Positions 41,977-49,060 of a stretch of DNA of 52,742 nt are shown here, piece by piece. The DNA lies in NCBI RefSeq assembly GCF_900101985.1, contig NZ_FNAR01000017.1:1-52742 (forward strand), given 5' to 3'. Under the pieces are notes generated by a model that saw only the letters and a list, made by a program, of their open reading frames with translations, made no database searches and was not told the DNA's origin. The stretch is from Bhargavaea beijingensis (GTDB lineage: Bacteria > Bacillota > Bacilli > Bacillales_A > Planococcaceae). Numbering within the stretch: the first letter of the stretch is position 1; each line of letters begins with the position of its first letter. The position numbers and the translations under genes are program-made.

Positions 41977-42414
41977 CACGAGGCGCATATCCACGTGCGG
42001 GATTCCATCTTCATCATACGGGCCGGAAACTTCCCGGAACCCGCAGGATGCATAAAAATCTTTCAGATGATACTGCGCAGAAAGCCGTACCGGGATATCG
42101 CCGTACCGCTCCGCGGCAACCTCTTTTGCCCTTTCGACAAGTACACGCGCAATCCCTTTTCCCCTATGGGATTTCCTGACGACGACACGGCCGATTGCCG
42201 GGTCCGGATGAACGGCACCGGGCATGAGCACCCTTGCATAGGCGGCAAGCGTGTCGCCCTCCCAGCCGGCAAGATGAAGGGCAGCCGGATCATGTCCATC
42301 GATTTCCGGATACGGGCAAGCCTGCTCGACGACGAATACATCGACACGCAGTTTGAGGATTTCATAGAGTTCATCTGCAGTGAGTTCCGAGAATTTTTTG
42401 AGGGTCCACTTCAT
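41959..42414 (-). CDS. ElaA-like GNAT acetyltransferase
   Basis: About 151 residues. ElaA features are the start KWTLKKFSELTADELYEILKLRVDVFVVEQACPYPEIDGHD and the GNAT acetyl-CoA loop RVVVRKSHRGKGIARVLVERA, ending LSAQYHLKDFYASCGFREVSGPYDEDGIPHVDM. The substrate of ElaA is not established. The start is the ATG after GAAGTG; an earlier ATG adds six residues. It is divergent from another GNAT gene. Confidence 0.9.
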   Translation of the reverse strand: MKWTLKKFSELTADELYEILKLRVDVFVVEQACPYPEIDGHDPAALHLAGWEGDTLAAYARVLMPGAVHPDPAIGRVVVRKSHRGKGIARVLVERAKEVAAERYGDIPVRLSAQYHLKDFYASCGFREVSGPYDEDGIPHVDMRLVVSGGE

Positions 42415-42524
42415 CTGTGTCACTTCTTTCATTTCAATTTGATTACATTATTCCACAACATATATCGGAGGGGCGATTTATTTGTTATAGTGGATGGAAA
42501 TCTATTGCCGAGGTGACCTTTTCC

Positions 42525-43019
42525 ATGATCCGTTTGATGACACGACATGATATCGAGACCGTCCGGCAGATCGCAGCGGTCAGCTACGATGATACGTATG
42601 AGGGCCTTCTCCCGGAAGATGTCCAGGAGTCCTTCCTCGCACGCGCTTACGCTTCCCCGATGATGATGAAACGGCTGGAAAAGACGACGATGCTGATAGC
42701 GGAACATGAAGGGCGCCCGGTCGGATTTGCCAATTTCACCCGAGTGGATGAAGACGGCGATGCAGAACTGACCGATATGTATCTGCTGCCGGATTACAAG
42801 GGCATGGGATTCGGCAAGGCACTGCTTGAGGCCGGCATTTCCACCCTCGAAGACGGCCACCAGCTGTTCGTCTACGTCGATAGCCGGAACGAAGGAGCCC
42901 GCCTGTTCTATGAAAAACAGGGATTCGAACTTCTTGAAGAATTCGATGAGCTGTTTGAAGGATTTCCGACGACCACGGTCCAATATGTCTATTACCTGAA
43001 AGCACCCGCTCTTGTATGA
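42525..43019 (+). CDS. GNAT family N-acetyltransferase
   Basis: 164 residues. It starts IRLMTRHDIETVRQIAAVSYDDTYEGLLPED and carries the acetyl-CoA motif LTDMYLLPDYKGMGFGKALLEAGI, then YVDSRNEGARLFYEKQGFELLEEFDE. Substrate unknown. GAGGTG lies about 9 nt before the ATG; in-frame ATGs further upstream lack a ribosome site. The stop lies inside a terminator. Confidence 0.88.
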   Translation: MIRLMTRHDIETVRQIAAVSYDDTYEGLLPEDVQESFLARAYASPMMMKRLEKTTMLIAEHEGRPVGFANFTRVDEDGDAELTDMYLLPDYKGMGFGKALLEAGISTLEDGHQLFVYVDSRNEGARLFYEKQGFELLEEFDELFEGFPTTTVQYVYYLKAPALV

Positions 43020-43034
43020 GCGGGTGCTTTTTTA
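43003..43034 (+). terminator. terminator after the GNAT gene
   Basis: GCACCCGCTC/GAGCGGGTGC followed by TTTTTT; the stem includes the stop codon. Confidence 0.92.
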
Positions 43035-43050
43035 CTCGGCTGCTACGCCT

Positions 43051-43083
43051 GATGAAAAGCCCCGGCCGGAGGGCCGGGGCTTT
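43051..43083. terminator. terminator after the DUF4064 gene
   Basis: AAAGCCCCGGCC/GGCCGGGGCTTT, 12-bp perfect stem; the reverse strand reads into TTTTCATC. Confidence 0.82.
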
Positions 43084-43102
43084 GGAGTTGACGTGCAATC
43101 GA

Positions 43103-43591
43103 TCATAGAGGGCGCATCGTGTCGTTGTCGTAAGGTGTTTTTTCGACAGGCGGCTTGCGCACGAAGCACATGGTGCCCGCGATGTAGAGCAGAATCGATG
43201 TGAGGGAAAGGATACCCGCGAGAACACCGGCGATGATGAACAGGATTCCGCTCAGCTTCACATTTTTGTTGAGCTGGATAAGCGCGACGATGATCAGTAC
43301 CGAACTGATGACCAGAGCGGCAATAAAGAACCAGCCAAAGTTGACCATCCAATCCATGCCCATGTACATCATGTCGATGATCATCTGTGCATCCGATTCG
43401 GTAAGTGTCGGGTCATTCCAGATTTCCGCTTCGAATTCCTGCTGGAACTGCGGATCGTTCGTGAGCATTTTCATGAAGCTGTTCATGACGACCGTCAAAA
43501 TGATTCCTAGCACGTTGAATACGAGGCCGATGATTCCGAGCACCCGCTCGACGGTCCGCTTGAATGGGCGGTTTAAAGAATTAGGTTCCAT
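43103..43591 (-). CDS. DUF4064 membrane protein
   Basis: 162 residues with four hydrophobic segments (VLGIIGLVFNVLGIILTVVMNSF, WFFIAALVISSVLIIVALI, LSGILFIIAGVLAGILSLTSILLYIAG) and an extracellular-type loop of about 45 residues rich in Met and Asp. It matches the DUF4064 layout I know; function unknown. A SigW-type promoter lies 43 bp upstream, implying an envelope-stress role. Confidence 0.8.
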   Translation of the reverse strand: MEPNSLNRPFKRTVERVLGIIGLVFNVLGIILTVVMNSFMKMLTNDPQFQQEFEAEIWNDPTLTESDAQMIIDMMYMGMDWMVNFGWFFIAALVISSVLIIVALIQLNKNVKLSGILFIIAGVLAGILSLTSILLYIAGTMCFVRKPPVEKTPYDNDTMRPL

Positions 43592-43633
43592 TTGATTACA
43601 CCTCTTTTGTTTTCTTTTATTCTACTTTCTTCT

Positions 43634-43659
43634 TACGTTTCAAACTACAGAGGGTTTCA
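43634..43659 (-). promoter_or_regulatory. SigW-type promoter of the DUF4064 gene
   Basis: On the reverse strand TGAAAC (43654-43659) and CGTA (43634-43637) with 16-nt spacing, matching the SigW consensus. Confidence 0.72.
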
Positions 43660-43687
43660 ATTTTTTTCGGCGAATTGAACTTGGAAG

Positions 43688-43713
43688 GTTTACCCAAACA
43701 TTGCGCAGGGTAA
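43688..43713 (+). promoter_or_regulatory. SigB-type promoter of the 31-codon gene
   Basis: GTTTAC (43688-43693) and GGGTAA (43708-43713) with 14-nt spacing. Back to back with the SigW-type promoter of the DUF4064 gene; the two are 28 bp apart. Confidence 0.75.
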
Positions 43714-43754
43714 ATTCAAACTATCAAACCACTCCAGAAGGGGGATACGGACCC

Positions 43755-43850
43755 ATGGAAAAGGAGCTTATCTTCAGTCAGTCCGATGCTATGTACGCCA
43801 TCGCCGGATCGTCTGTTCTCACTGCACTCCTGCTCTTCATCACATTCTGA
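43755..43850 (+). CDS. 31-residue membrane microprotein
   Basis: A 31-codon ORF: MEKELIFSQSDAMYAI then a hydrophobic helix AGSSVLTALLLFITF to the C-terminus. A single-span topology with the tail in the membrane is likely. An AGGGGG stretch lies 10-15 nt upstream of the ATG. It starts about 40 bp after a SigB-type promoter and is followed by an 8-codon ORF and a terminator, so it forms its own stress-controlled unit. I do not recognise a family. Confidence 0.62.
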   Translation: MEKELIFSQSDAMYAIAGSSVLTALLLFITF

Positions 43851-43861
43851 GGGAGGTCACC

Positions 43862-43888
43862 ATGACGATCAGCCACAGCAAAACATAA
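43862..43888 (+). CDS. 8-codon ORF (MTISHSKT)
   Basis: An ATG with a strong GGGAGG Shine-Dalgarno 5 nt upstream, beginning 11 nt after the preceding stop, and ending in TAA at the edge of a terminator. It is very short. It may encode a peptide, or the ribosome site may serve mRNA stability. Confidence 0.3.
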   Translation: MTISHSKT

Positions 43889-43927
43889 AAAGCAATCCGC
43901 ACCGAACGAACGGAACGGATTGCTTTT
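43888..43927. terminator. bidirectional terminator
   Basis: AAAAGCAATCCG and CGGATTGCTTTT arms around a 17-nt loop, with T-runs on both strands, between the micro-operon and the YjdJ-like gene. Confidence 0.85.
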
Positions 43928-43936
43928 TTCGTGCTC

Positions 43937-44224
43937 TTATTTTGCTTTGACATCTTCATATTCACCATAGCGGTTGAATGCCGTCACGACGTATGAACAG
44001 ACCGCTTCCATCTTATAGCCGTTTTGGCGGGCGTAGTCGGCTGCCTCGTCGAGCAGCTTTTTCGCGATTCCGCCGCCGCGCAGCGAAGGATCGACGAAAG
44101 TGTGGTCCATGACCATCACATCCCCCATCATCGTCCAAGTGATTTCCGCATCACGCTTGCCGTTTTCCTCGTGCACAAATGCATAGGCATCGCCGCCCAA
44201 TTCCTTCAGCTCGAATTCCATCAT
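43937..44224 (-). CDS. YjdJ-like GNAT-fold acetyltransferase
   Basis: About 95 residues, a minimal GNAT fold: ELKELGGDAYAFVHEENGKRDAEITW, MVMDHTFVDPSLRGGGIAKKLLDEAADYARQNGYKMEAVCSYV, ending FNRYGEY. The family (YjdJ/Gtn-type) is small and its substrate is unknown. Three ATGs lie in tandem; the middle one is 7 nt from GGGGAG and is used here. Confidence 0.85.
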   Translation of the reverse strand: MMEFELKELGGDAYAFVHEENGKRDAEITWTMMGDVMVMDHTFVDPSLRGGGIAKKLLDEAADYARQNGYKMEAVCSYVVTAFNRYGEYEDVKAK

Positions 44225-44266
44225 CATCCAACTCCCCTTTCCCCATTGGTGTACCCGGAACGGTGC

Positions 44267-45232
44267 TCAGTCAAGCTCCAGCGGGCTGAGCGCGGCCTCG
44301 ATCTCCCGACGGCGCGGCTCCAAGAACGGCGGAAGGGCCAGTGTCTCGCCAAGCGCCTCCATCGGTTCGTCCGAGTCAAAGCCCGGCTCATCCGTCGCCA
44401 GTTCAAACAGGATACCGTTCGGCTCCCGGAAATAGATCGACCGGAAATAGTACCGGTCCACCTTGCCGCTCGTCTGGAAGCCGGCATCGCGAAGGTGTGC
44501 CTCCCACCGGTCATACTCATCGAAAGTCGGCACGCGGAACGCGACATGGTGGACGCTGCCTCTTCCCGGACGTTCCGGCGGCAGATCCGGCCGCGTCTCG
44601 AGATGAACTTCCGCGCCCGCTCCGCCCGCGCCGGTCTCGTAGACGATGATGTCCGGCATGCCGGAAACATCGGACGGGTAAGTCCCCGCTTCCCTGAAAC
44701 CAAGCACTTCCGTCAGAACGGTCTCTGTCCGTTCCGGATGACGTACCGTCAATTTTACAGGACCGAGCCCGGCAATCGCAAATTCTTCCGGGATATCCGT
44801 CTTTCTCCAAGGTATGCCGTACGGGACACCCGAACCGTCATCTGCGACCAGCATCAGCCTGGATCCTTCAGGGTCGGTAAAGGCCAGTGTCTTCCGCCCG
44901 TTGCGTTCCAGGATCGCTTCGTGGTCCACGCCCAGTTCATCAAACCGCCTGATCCAGAAACCAAGTGCCGCTTCGGACCTGACCCGGAAACCGGTGCTGC
45001 TGATGGAAGAGACTCCCGGATAAGTGCGTCCCGCCATCGGGATTTCGAAATACGTCATATCCGTACCGGGCGTGCCGGCCGCATCTGCATAAAACAGATG
45101 GTACATCGAGGGGCTGTCCTGATTGACCGTCTTTTTGACAAGCCGCATGCCGAGCACCCTGGTGAAGAAGTCGTGGTTTTCGGCTCCGCTGGCCGTAATG
45201 GCCGAAACATGGTGGATTCCTCCGAGTTGCAT
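44267..45232 (-). CDS. putative ring-cleaving dioxygenase, MhqO/MhqE-type (VOC superfamily)
   Basis: 321 residues with two VOC modules. The first starts QLGGIHHVSAITA with a metal-ligand His and runs to GSRLMLVADD; the second has PVKLTVRHPERT, GSVHHVAFRV and IYFREPNGILFELATDEPGF with the metal-ligand Glu. B. subtilis MhqA/E/O detoxify quinones and catechols and are repressed by MhqR. A perfect MhqR-type palindrome lies just upstream, which strongly supports this role. No mhqR gene is in the window. Confidence 0.9.
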   Translation of the reverse strand: MQLGGIHHVSAITASGAENHDFFTRVLGMRLVKKTVNQDSPSMYHLFYADAAGTPGTDMTYFEIPMAGRTYPGVSSISSTGFRVRSEAALGFWIRRFDELGVDHEAILERNGRKTLAFTDPEGSRLMLVADDGSGVPYGIPWRKTDIPEEFAIAGLGPVKLTVRHPERTETVLTEVLGFREAGTYPSDVSGMPDIIVYETGAGGAGAEVHLETRPDLPPERPGRGSVHHVAFRVPTFDEYDRWEAHLRDAGFQTSGKVDRYYFRSIYFREPNGILFELATDEPGFDSDEPMEALGETLALPPFLEPRRREIEAALSPLELD

Positions 45233-45249
45233 AAATTCATCTCCTATTT

Positions 45250-45265
45250 ATCTCGAATTCGAGAT
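45250..45265. promoter_or_regulatory. MhqR-type operator before the dioxygenase
   Basis: A perfect 16-bp palindrome ATCTCGAATTCGAGAT. It matches the MhqR consensus as I recall it (tATCTcgaAtTCgAGATa). It lies just downstream of a likely reverse-strand promoter TTGCAA-17-TAAGAT (45303-45308 and 45280-45285). Confidence 0.85.
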
Positions 45266-45367
45266 TATTTGGTTTCCTTATCTTATACCCTTACAATCCA
45301 TTTTGCAATCAGCAAGGTTCCCCGATACACTTTAGGAACAGACACCTTAACCGAAAGGAACGTGCAC

Positions 45368-46090
45368 ATGCCGCTCATCTTCTGGACCCAATTATTCCTG
45401 ATCGGACTGTTTGCCTTTTTCGCCTACCTCATCCTGAATCGGCGTGCCTATCTGTTCATTTCGGGATTTGCCACGCGACCGGAAAAAGAACAAGAGCAAT
45501 TGATCGAAAATGGCTATCCGCAAGGCGTCGGACGTCTTTTCCTCATCATCGCGGCGGGACTTCTTCTCCTGATGCCGCTTGGAATGACCGGATTCCGCTA
45601 TACGTTCGAATTACAGCTGGCATATATGTTGCTGATGCTGTTCGGCGGGCTCATCCTCCTGTCCCGGCGCGAAGTTCCGCACAAGAGGAAGCGCGCCCTC
45701 CGCACCTCGGTCATCATGGCTGCAGTCGTAATCGGGGGGATTTCAGCCCTTCTCTTTACCGGCGCCAGGCAGCCGGACGTCACATTCGGCGACTCCGCGA
45801 TGGAGATTTCCGGGATGTACGGTGAAACCATCCCCTATTCGGACATCCGCTCCATGAAACTGCTCGATGATCTGCCGGAAGTCCGCTACAAGGAAAACGG
45901 CTTCGGTTTCGCCGACTACGCCAAGGGCCGATTTTCCGTAGAAGGCCACGGCTCTTCCCTGCTCTTTGTCGATACAAAGCAGTCACCCGTTCTGCTGATC
46001 GAGACAGCCGGCCGACCGGTTTTCATCACGGGCGATCGTCCGGGAGAAACGAAGTCATGGCACAGAAAACTTGAACAGAAAGTCCGATGA
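45368..46090 (+). CDS. membrane protein with DUF3784-like and PH-like regions
   Basis: 240 residues. Three membrane segments (IFWTQLFLIGLFAFFAYLIL, RLFLIIAAGLLLLMPLGM, LQLAYMLLMLFGGLILLS) and a fourth near SVIMAAVVIGGISALLF precede a C-terminal domain of about 100 residues (DSAMEISGMYGETIPYSDIRSMKLLDDLPEV). That domain resembles bacterial PH-like domains of DUF3784-type proteins. Function unknown. Divergent from the dioxygenase gene. Confidence 0.65.
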   Translation: MPLIFWTQLFLIGLFAFFAYLILNRRAYLFISGFATRPEKEQEQLIENGYPQGVGRLFLIIAAGLLLLMPLGMTGFRYTFELQLAYMLLMLFGGLILLSRREVPHKRKRALRTSVIMAAVVIGGISALLFTGARQPDVTFGDSAMEISGMYGETIPYSDIRSMKLLDDLPEVRYKENGFGFADYAKGRFSVEGHGSSLLFVDTKQSPVLLIETAGRPVFITGDRPGETKSWHRKLEQKVR

Positions 46091-46128
46091 CGGCATCACC
46101 GCGGACTGCCGGTGGACATTCACTGACG

Positions 46129-46191
46129 GGAACGTCATTCTTGGAGGGCGAATCGTCACTCTCGGGACATGAATCGTCATTCTCGCCTCAG
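46129..46191. repeat. array C: three 21-nt degenerate repeats
   Basis: Units at 46129, 46150 and 46171, each 21 nt, consensus GAATCGTCAYTCTC plus 7 variable nt (first unit diverged). A still weaker unit may precede. It lies between convergent genes, just before a bidirectional terminator. The word GAATCGTCA also occurs in array B. Confidence 0.72.
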
Positions 46192-46215
46192 AACATGCCC
46201 TTTCATGTAAATCAG

Positions 46216-46261
46216 AAAAAACGGATGCGCCGGCAACTTTGCCGGCGCATCCGTTTTTTTC
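46216..46261. terminator. bidirectional terminator
   Basis: A perfect stem ACGGATGCGCCGGCAA/TTGCCGGCGCATCCGT with T-runs on both strands, between the DUF3784-like and DUF1002 genes. Confidence 0.93.
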
Positions 46262-46268
46262 TTCAGAT

Positions 46269-47180
46269 TCAGCTAAACAGCGAGCGGACCGAGTCGATCA
46301 GGTTGTTGAAGAAGTCTTTGACTTTCTGCCAGAAGCCTTCGTCGTTCACCGTCTCGCGGATCTTGTCGCCGTATTTTTCATTGAAGTCCTGTGCAAACTG
46401 ACCGAGCTGGTCGGACCATTTGCTGAAGTCGATATCCAGCTGGCGGATGCGGTCCATCAGGTCGATCAGCAGCTGGCGGTCTTCCGGGCTGAGTTCGACC
46501 TGGAGCTTGTCAAGCTGCTCGGTGACGATCCGCTCGACATCCTCTTTTGTCGCCGGGTTCTGCTCGGCGATCTGCTGCTTGAGCTCGGTGAGGAGCTCCG
46601 TCACCTTCTGCTCATCAATGCCCGACTTTTCGGCGAGCCCGGTGGCGACGGTAAGCTCGTCATTCGCGACGTCGGTCCGCTCCGTATCAAGCGTGCCGCC
46701 GCTTGCCTCATACGCCTTGTAGATGCCGGCCAGCGCGGAGTGGCCCGTAACCGGCTTCGGTGCCGCCACATCGACATTGGCATCTTCGATTCCCGCTGTC
46801 AGCATCGCATTTGCATACATATCCGATGTCACCTGGGTGATGTTCTCCGGAGTGACAATCTGGATGACGAGGCCGCTTCCCGGCTCCGTCACCGTAATTT
46901 TCGCGGACGAATACATCCGGGCCCTCGAATTGGAGCCCTGGATGTACTTGCCGAGATCCTGGCCGGAAACCGTGATTTCCTCGACTTCCGCTTCTTCATC
47001 GACTTTCAGGCTGGTCTTCACATTCGCCTTCTGGTCGGCGGTCAGATCCGCGCCGTACACGACGATCGGCACACCGAGCCGTTCATCGACCGCGGGAGCC
47101 GCGGATATGGCAGGGCCCGCCAACATTGAAAGGACCAATGCCACAATTGCAGGCAATGCCCATCTTCTCTTTTTGTTCAT
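46269..47180 (-). CDS. secreted DUF1002 protein (YpuA-like)
   Basis: 303 residues. A Sec signal peptide (MNKKRRWALPAIVALVLSMLAGPAISA) is followed by VYGADLTADQKANVK, VTVSEPGSG-like strands (KITVTEPGSGLVIQIVTPENITQVTSDMYANAMLTAGIEDANV) and GHSALAGIYKAYE, the DUF1002/YpuA signature. The C-terminal ~100 residues are helical and charged. Function unknown; it should act outside the membrane. The start is the ATG after AAGGGGAAAACCAG; an earlier in-frame start lacks a ribosome site. Confidence 0.9.
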   Translation of the reverse strand: MNKKRRWALPAIVALVLSMLAGPAISAAPAVDERLGVPIVVYGADLTADQKANVKTSLKVDEEAEVEEITVSGQDLGKYIQGSNSRARMYSSAKITVTEPGSGLVIQIVTPENITQVTSDMYANAMLTAGIEDANVDVAAPKPVTGHSALAGIYKAYEASGGTLDTERTDVANDELTVATGLAEKSGIDEQKVTELLTELKQQIAEQNPATKEDVERIVTEQLDKLQVELSPEDRQLLIDLMDRIRQLDIDFSKWSDQLGQFAQDFNEKYGDKIRETVNDEGFWQKVKDFFNNLIDSVRSLFS

Positions 47181-47250
47181 CTGGTTTTCCCCTTTCATGG
47201 ATGCAAAAGAACTCCCCACCCATATGAACGGGTGGAGAGGGTAAAAAGTT

Positions 47251-48126
47251 TCACGAATCCCGCTGGTTATCCTTCAAATAGGTCCAGCCATCTTCCTGCC
47301 TGATTTTGCGTTCTTTCAGCAGTTTGCCGATTGCCCGTTTAAACGAAGCTTTGCTCATGTCGAACATTTCGCTGATCTCTTCGGGCGCCGACTTGTCTGT
47401 GAACGGCATTTTTCCGCCGGCCCCGTTCAGGTAGCGGAGCACCGTTTCCGCATCATCCCCGATCCGCTCTTCTTTCCGCGGGAGAAGGGAGCCGTTCAGC
47501 GAACCGTCATCGCGGATGCCGATCACCCGCACCTCGACTTCCTGCCCGAGCCGCGGCTCGAACTTCATCTCCGTATGGTGGACGAAGATCCGGTACTTTT
47601 GCGGCTCGCTCAGCATGAACGCGCCGACCGGAAGCAGCCGGTACGCCCGGGCTTTGAGATTTTTATTGAAAAGAGAGGCCGGGGCATCGACATACTCGTC
47701 CTTGATGCGCTCCTCGGTGATCAGCCGGCCGAACAGATTGCCGCCTTTGTCCGTGCGCAGTGTCATGTACAGACAGTCACCGGGCTCCGGCCAGAGCTCC
47801 CTGAGCTGCGGCATGTCCTTCGGATTGACGATGACTTCGACGGACGATCCGATGTCCGTCCGGATGCCGTCGCGCCCGTCCGTGTCGATCACTTCCGCCC
47901 AGCCGTACGAACCGGCTTCCATCCGGGGCAGCCGGCTCGTCGCGACCAGGTTGCCGCGGCGGTCCGGGTGGAGAAATACTTTCAGCCTGTCCCCTTCATT
48001 CAGGTCTTCCGGCGCTTCTGACGCGTTCATATTAAATTCCTGCCCATCACAGGACAGTACCCAGCGGGAGCCTTCCCGCCGTTCCGCGAGCGCCTCGATG
48101 ATTCGCCCGGATTCCGCCTTTGCCAT
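47251..48126 (-). CDS. cvfB: CvfB-like S1-domain RNA-binding protein
   Basis: 291 residues. CvfB (YitL in B. subtilis) layout: N-terminal S1-like strands (ALAERREGSRWVLSCDGQEFNM), a second S1-type module (YRLLPVGAFMLSEPQKYRIFVHH), then a C-terminal winged helix (KSAPEEISEMFDMSKASFKRAIGKLLKERKIRQEDGWTYL). CvfB binds RNA and affects virulence gene expression in staphylococci. It starts 2 bp after the mntR stop, so the two are co-transcribed. Confidence 0.92.
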   Translation of the reverse strand: MAKAESGRIIEALAERREGSRWVLSCDGQEFNMNASEAPEDLNEGDRLKVFLHPDRRGNLVATSRLPRMEAGSYGWAEVIDTDGRDGIRTDIGSSVEVIVNPKDMPQLRELWPEPGDCLYMTLRTDKGGNLFGRLITEERIKDEYVDAPASLFNKNLKARAYRLLPVGAFMLSEPQKYRIFVHHTEMKFEPRLGQEVEVRVIGIRDDGSLNGSLLPRKEERIGDDAETVLRYLNGAGGKMPFTDKSAPEEISEMFDMSKASFKRAIGKLLKERKIRQEDGWTYLKDNQRDS

Positions 48127-48128
48127 TT

Positions 48129-48566
48129 TTATCTCTCCCTTTCTTCATCCCCACCGCCTGCCGTACGCTGCCGCATCAACTGGCCGAGCATGGCCGGATG
48201 GTCTTCGAGGACCTGCACAAGTTCGGTGATGCGATCGATTGCGTCCCAGCTCAGGTGGTGCTCAATCCCTTCGACGTCGTTGTAGACATGCTTTTCGTCC
48301 ACACCGATCAGCCGGAGAAATCGTTCAAGCAGCTCATGGCGGCCGGCCAGCTTCCGGCCGAATGCTTCGCCCTTTGAAGTTAATATTAACCCTTTATAGC
48401 GTTCATAAACTAAGTAGCCTTCCCGGTCAAGCTTCCTTGCCATCTTCGTCACTGACGACGGCAGGACTTCCAGCGCCTCCGCGACGTCGGATACGCGAGC
48501 CTCCCCGGTCACGGCCGACTTCAGCCAGATTTGCTCAAGATAGTCTTCCATACTCGGCGTCGCCAT
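48129..48566 (-). CDS. mntR: manganese-responsive repressor MntR
   Basis: 145 residues of the DtxR family. An N-terminal winged helix ([40 protein letters not shown]) is followed by the metal/dimer domain. All six B. subtilis MntR metal ligands align exactly: Asp8, Glu11, His77, Glu99, Glu102 and His103. Asp8 rather than Met favours Mn over Fe. MntR represses Mn uptake when Mn is plentiful. I start at the ATG after GGGGCGG; the longer frame upstream is not MntR-like. Confidence 0.95.
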   Translation of the reverse strand: MATPSMEDYLEQIWLKSAVTGEARVSDVAEALEVLPSSVTKMARKLDREGYLVYERYKGLILTSKGEAFGRKLAGRHELLERFLRLIGVDEKHVYNDVEGIEHHLSWDAIDRITELVQVLEDHPAMLGQLMRQRTAGGGDEERER

Positions 48567-48599
48567 GCCAGATCCGCCCCTTCCATTGCCTGTCCGTCC

Positions 48600-48608
48600 A
48601 TTATAGCA
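48600..48608 (-). promoter_or_regulatory. extended -10 promoter of mntR-cvfB
   Basis: On the reverse strand TGCTATAAT, an extended -10 with a perfect hexamer, about 35 bp before mntR. No good -35 is visible, as is common for extended -10 promoters. Confidence 0.6.
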
Positions 48609-48631
48609 CGGAGTCAGGGATGCCCGTCCCG

Positions 48632-48657
48632 GTTTATCCGGGATCGCCGGAGGGTAG
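48632..48657 (+). promoter_or_regulatory. SigB-type promoter of the lmo0937-like gene
   Basis: GTTTAT (48632-48637) and GGGTAG (48652-48657) with 14-nt spacing, about 40 bp before the start codon. Confidence 0.65.
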
Positions 48658-48695
48658 GATTTGGTTAACAGACAAGACGGAAAGCGGGTGACGTC

Positions 48696-48851
48696 ATGGG
48701 CAAAATCCTTTGGTGGGTCATACTGATTCTGATTGCATTCTGGCTGATCGGTTTCCTTCTCGATATTTTCGGCGGGCTGATCCACATCGTCCTTATCATT
48801 GCCGGAATCATCTTCATCTTCCAGCTGATCACCGGCAGGAACAAGTATTAA
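48696..48851 (+). CDS. lmo0937-family small membrane protein (51 aa)
   Basis: 51 residues, two hydrophobic stretches ([35 protein letters not shown]) joined by DIFGG, ending TGRNKY. This matches the small lmo0937-type membrane family. I recall lmo0937 being reported as SigB-dependent in Listeria, which agrees with the SigB-type promoter seen here. Function unknown. It is followed by a strong bidirectional terminator. Confidence 0.85.
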   Translation: MGKILWWVILILIAFWLIGFLLDIFGGLIHIVLIIAGIIFIFQLITGRNKY

Positions 48852-48893
48852 ATAAAGGGATGCCGCATGCAAGTGGAGCGGCATCCCTTTATT
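48850..48893. terminator. bidirectional terminator after the lmo0937-like gene
   Basis: AATAAAGGGATGCCGC/GCGGCATCCCTTTATT, 16-bp perfect stem, TTTT on the plus strand. Confidence 0.88.
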
Positions 48894-48919
48894 TTCGTGG
48901 CGGGGCGGGCGGAGGCAGG

Positions 48920-49003
48920 TTTCTTAACACCCGGCGGGAATTGCTTGACATTCGGAAGGTCTTCCCTAACACTCGGGCCGATTTGCTTAACACTCATCAA
49001 AAC
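48920..49003. repeat. array E: four 21-nt degenerate repeats
   Basis: Units at 48920, 48941, 48962 and 48983, each 21 nt. Consensus TTGCTTAACACTCGG (variants TTTCTTAACACCCGG, TTGCTTGACATTCGG, TTCCCTAACACTCGG) plus a variable 6 nt. It lies between convergent genes beyond a terminator. Confidence 0.72.
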
Positions 49004-49060
49004 CGCGCTGCCTGCCCACAAAAATCCGGCGGTCCTCATGGGAATCCGCCGGCGGATCAC

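Noticed and set aside
44024-45367. N-terminal extension of the DUF3784-like protein by about 448 residues
   Set aside because: It is the antisense of the dioxygenase and YjdJ-like genes; the real start is the ATG at 45368.
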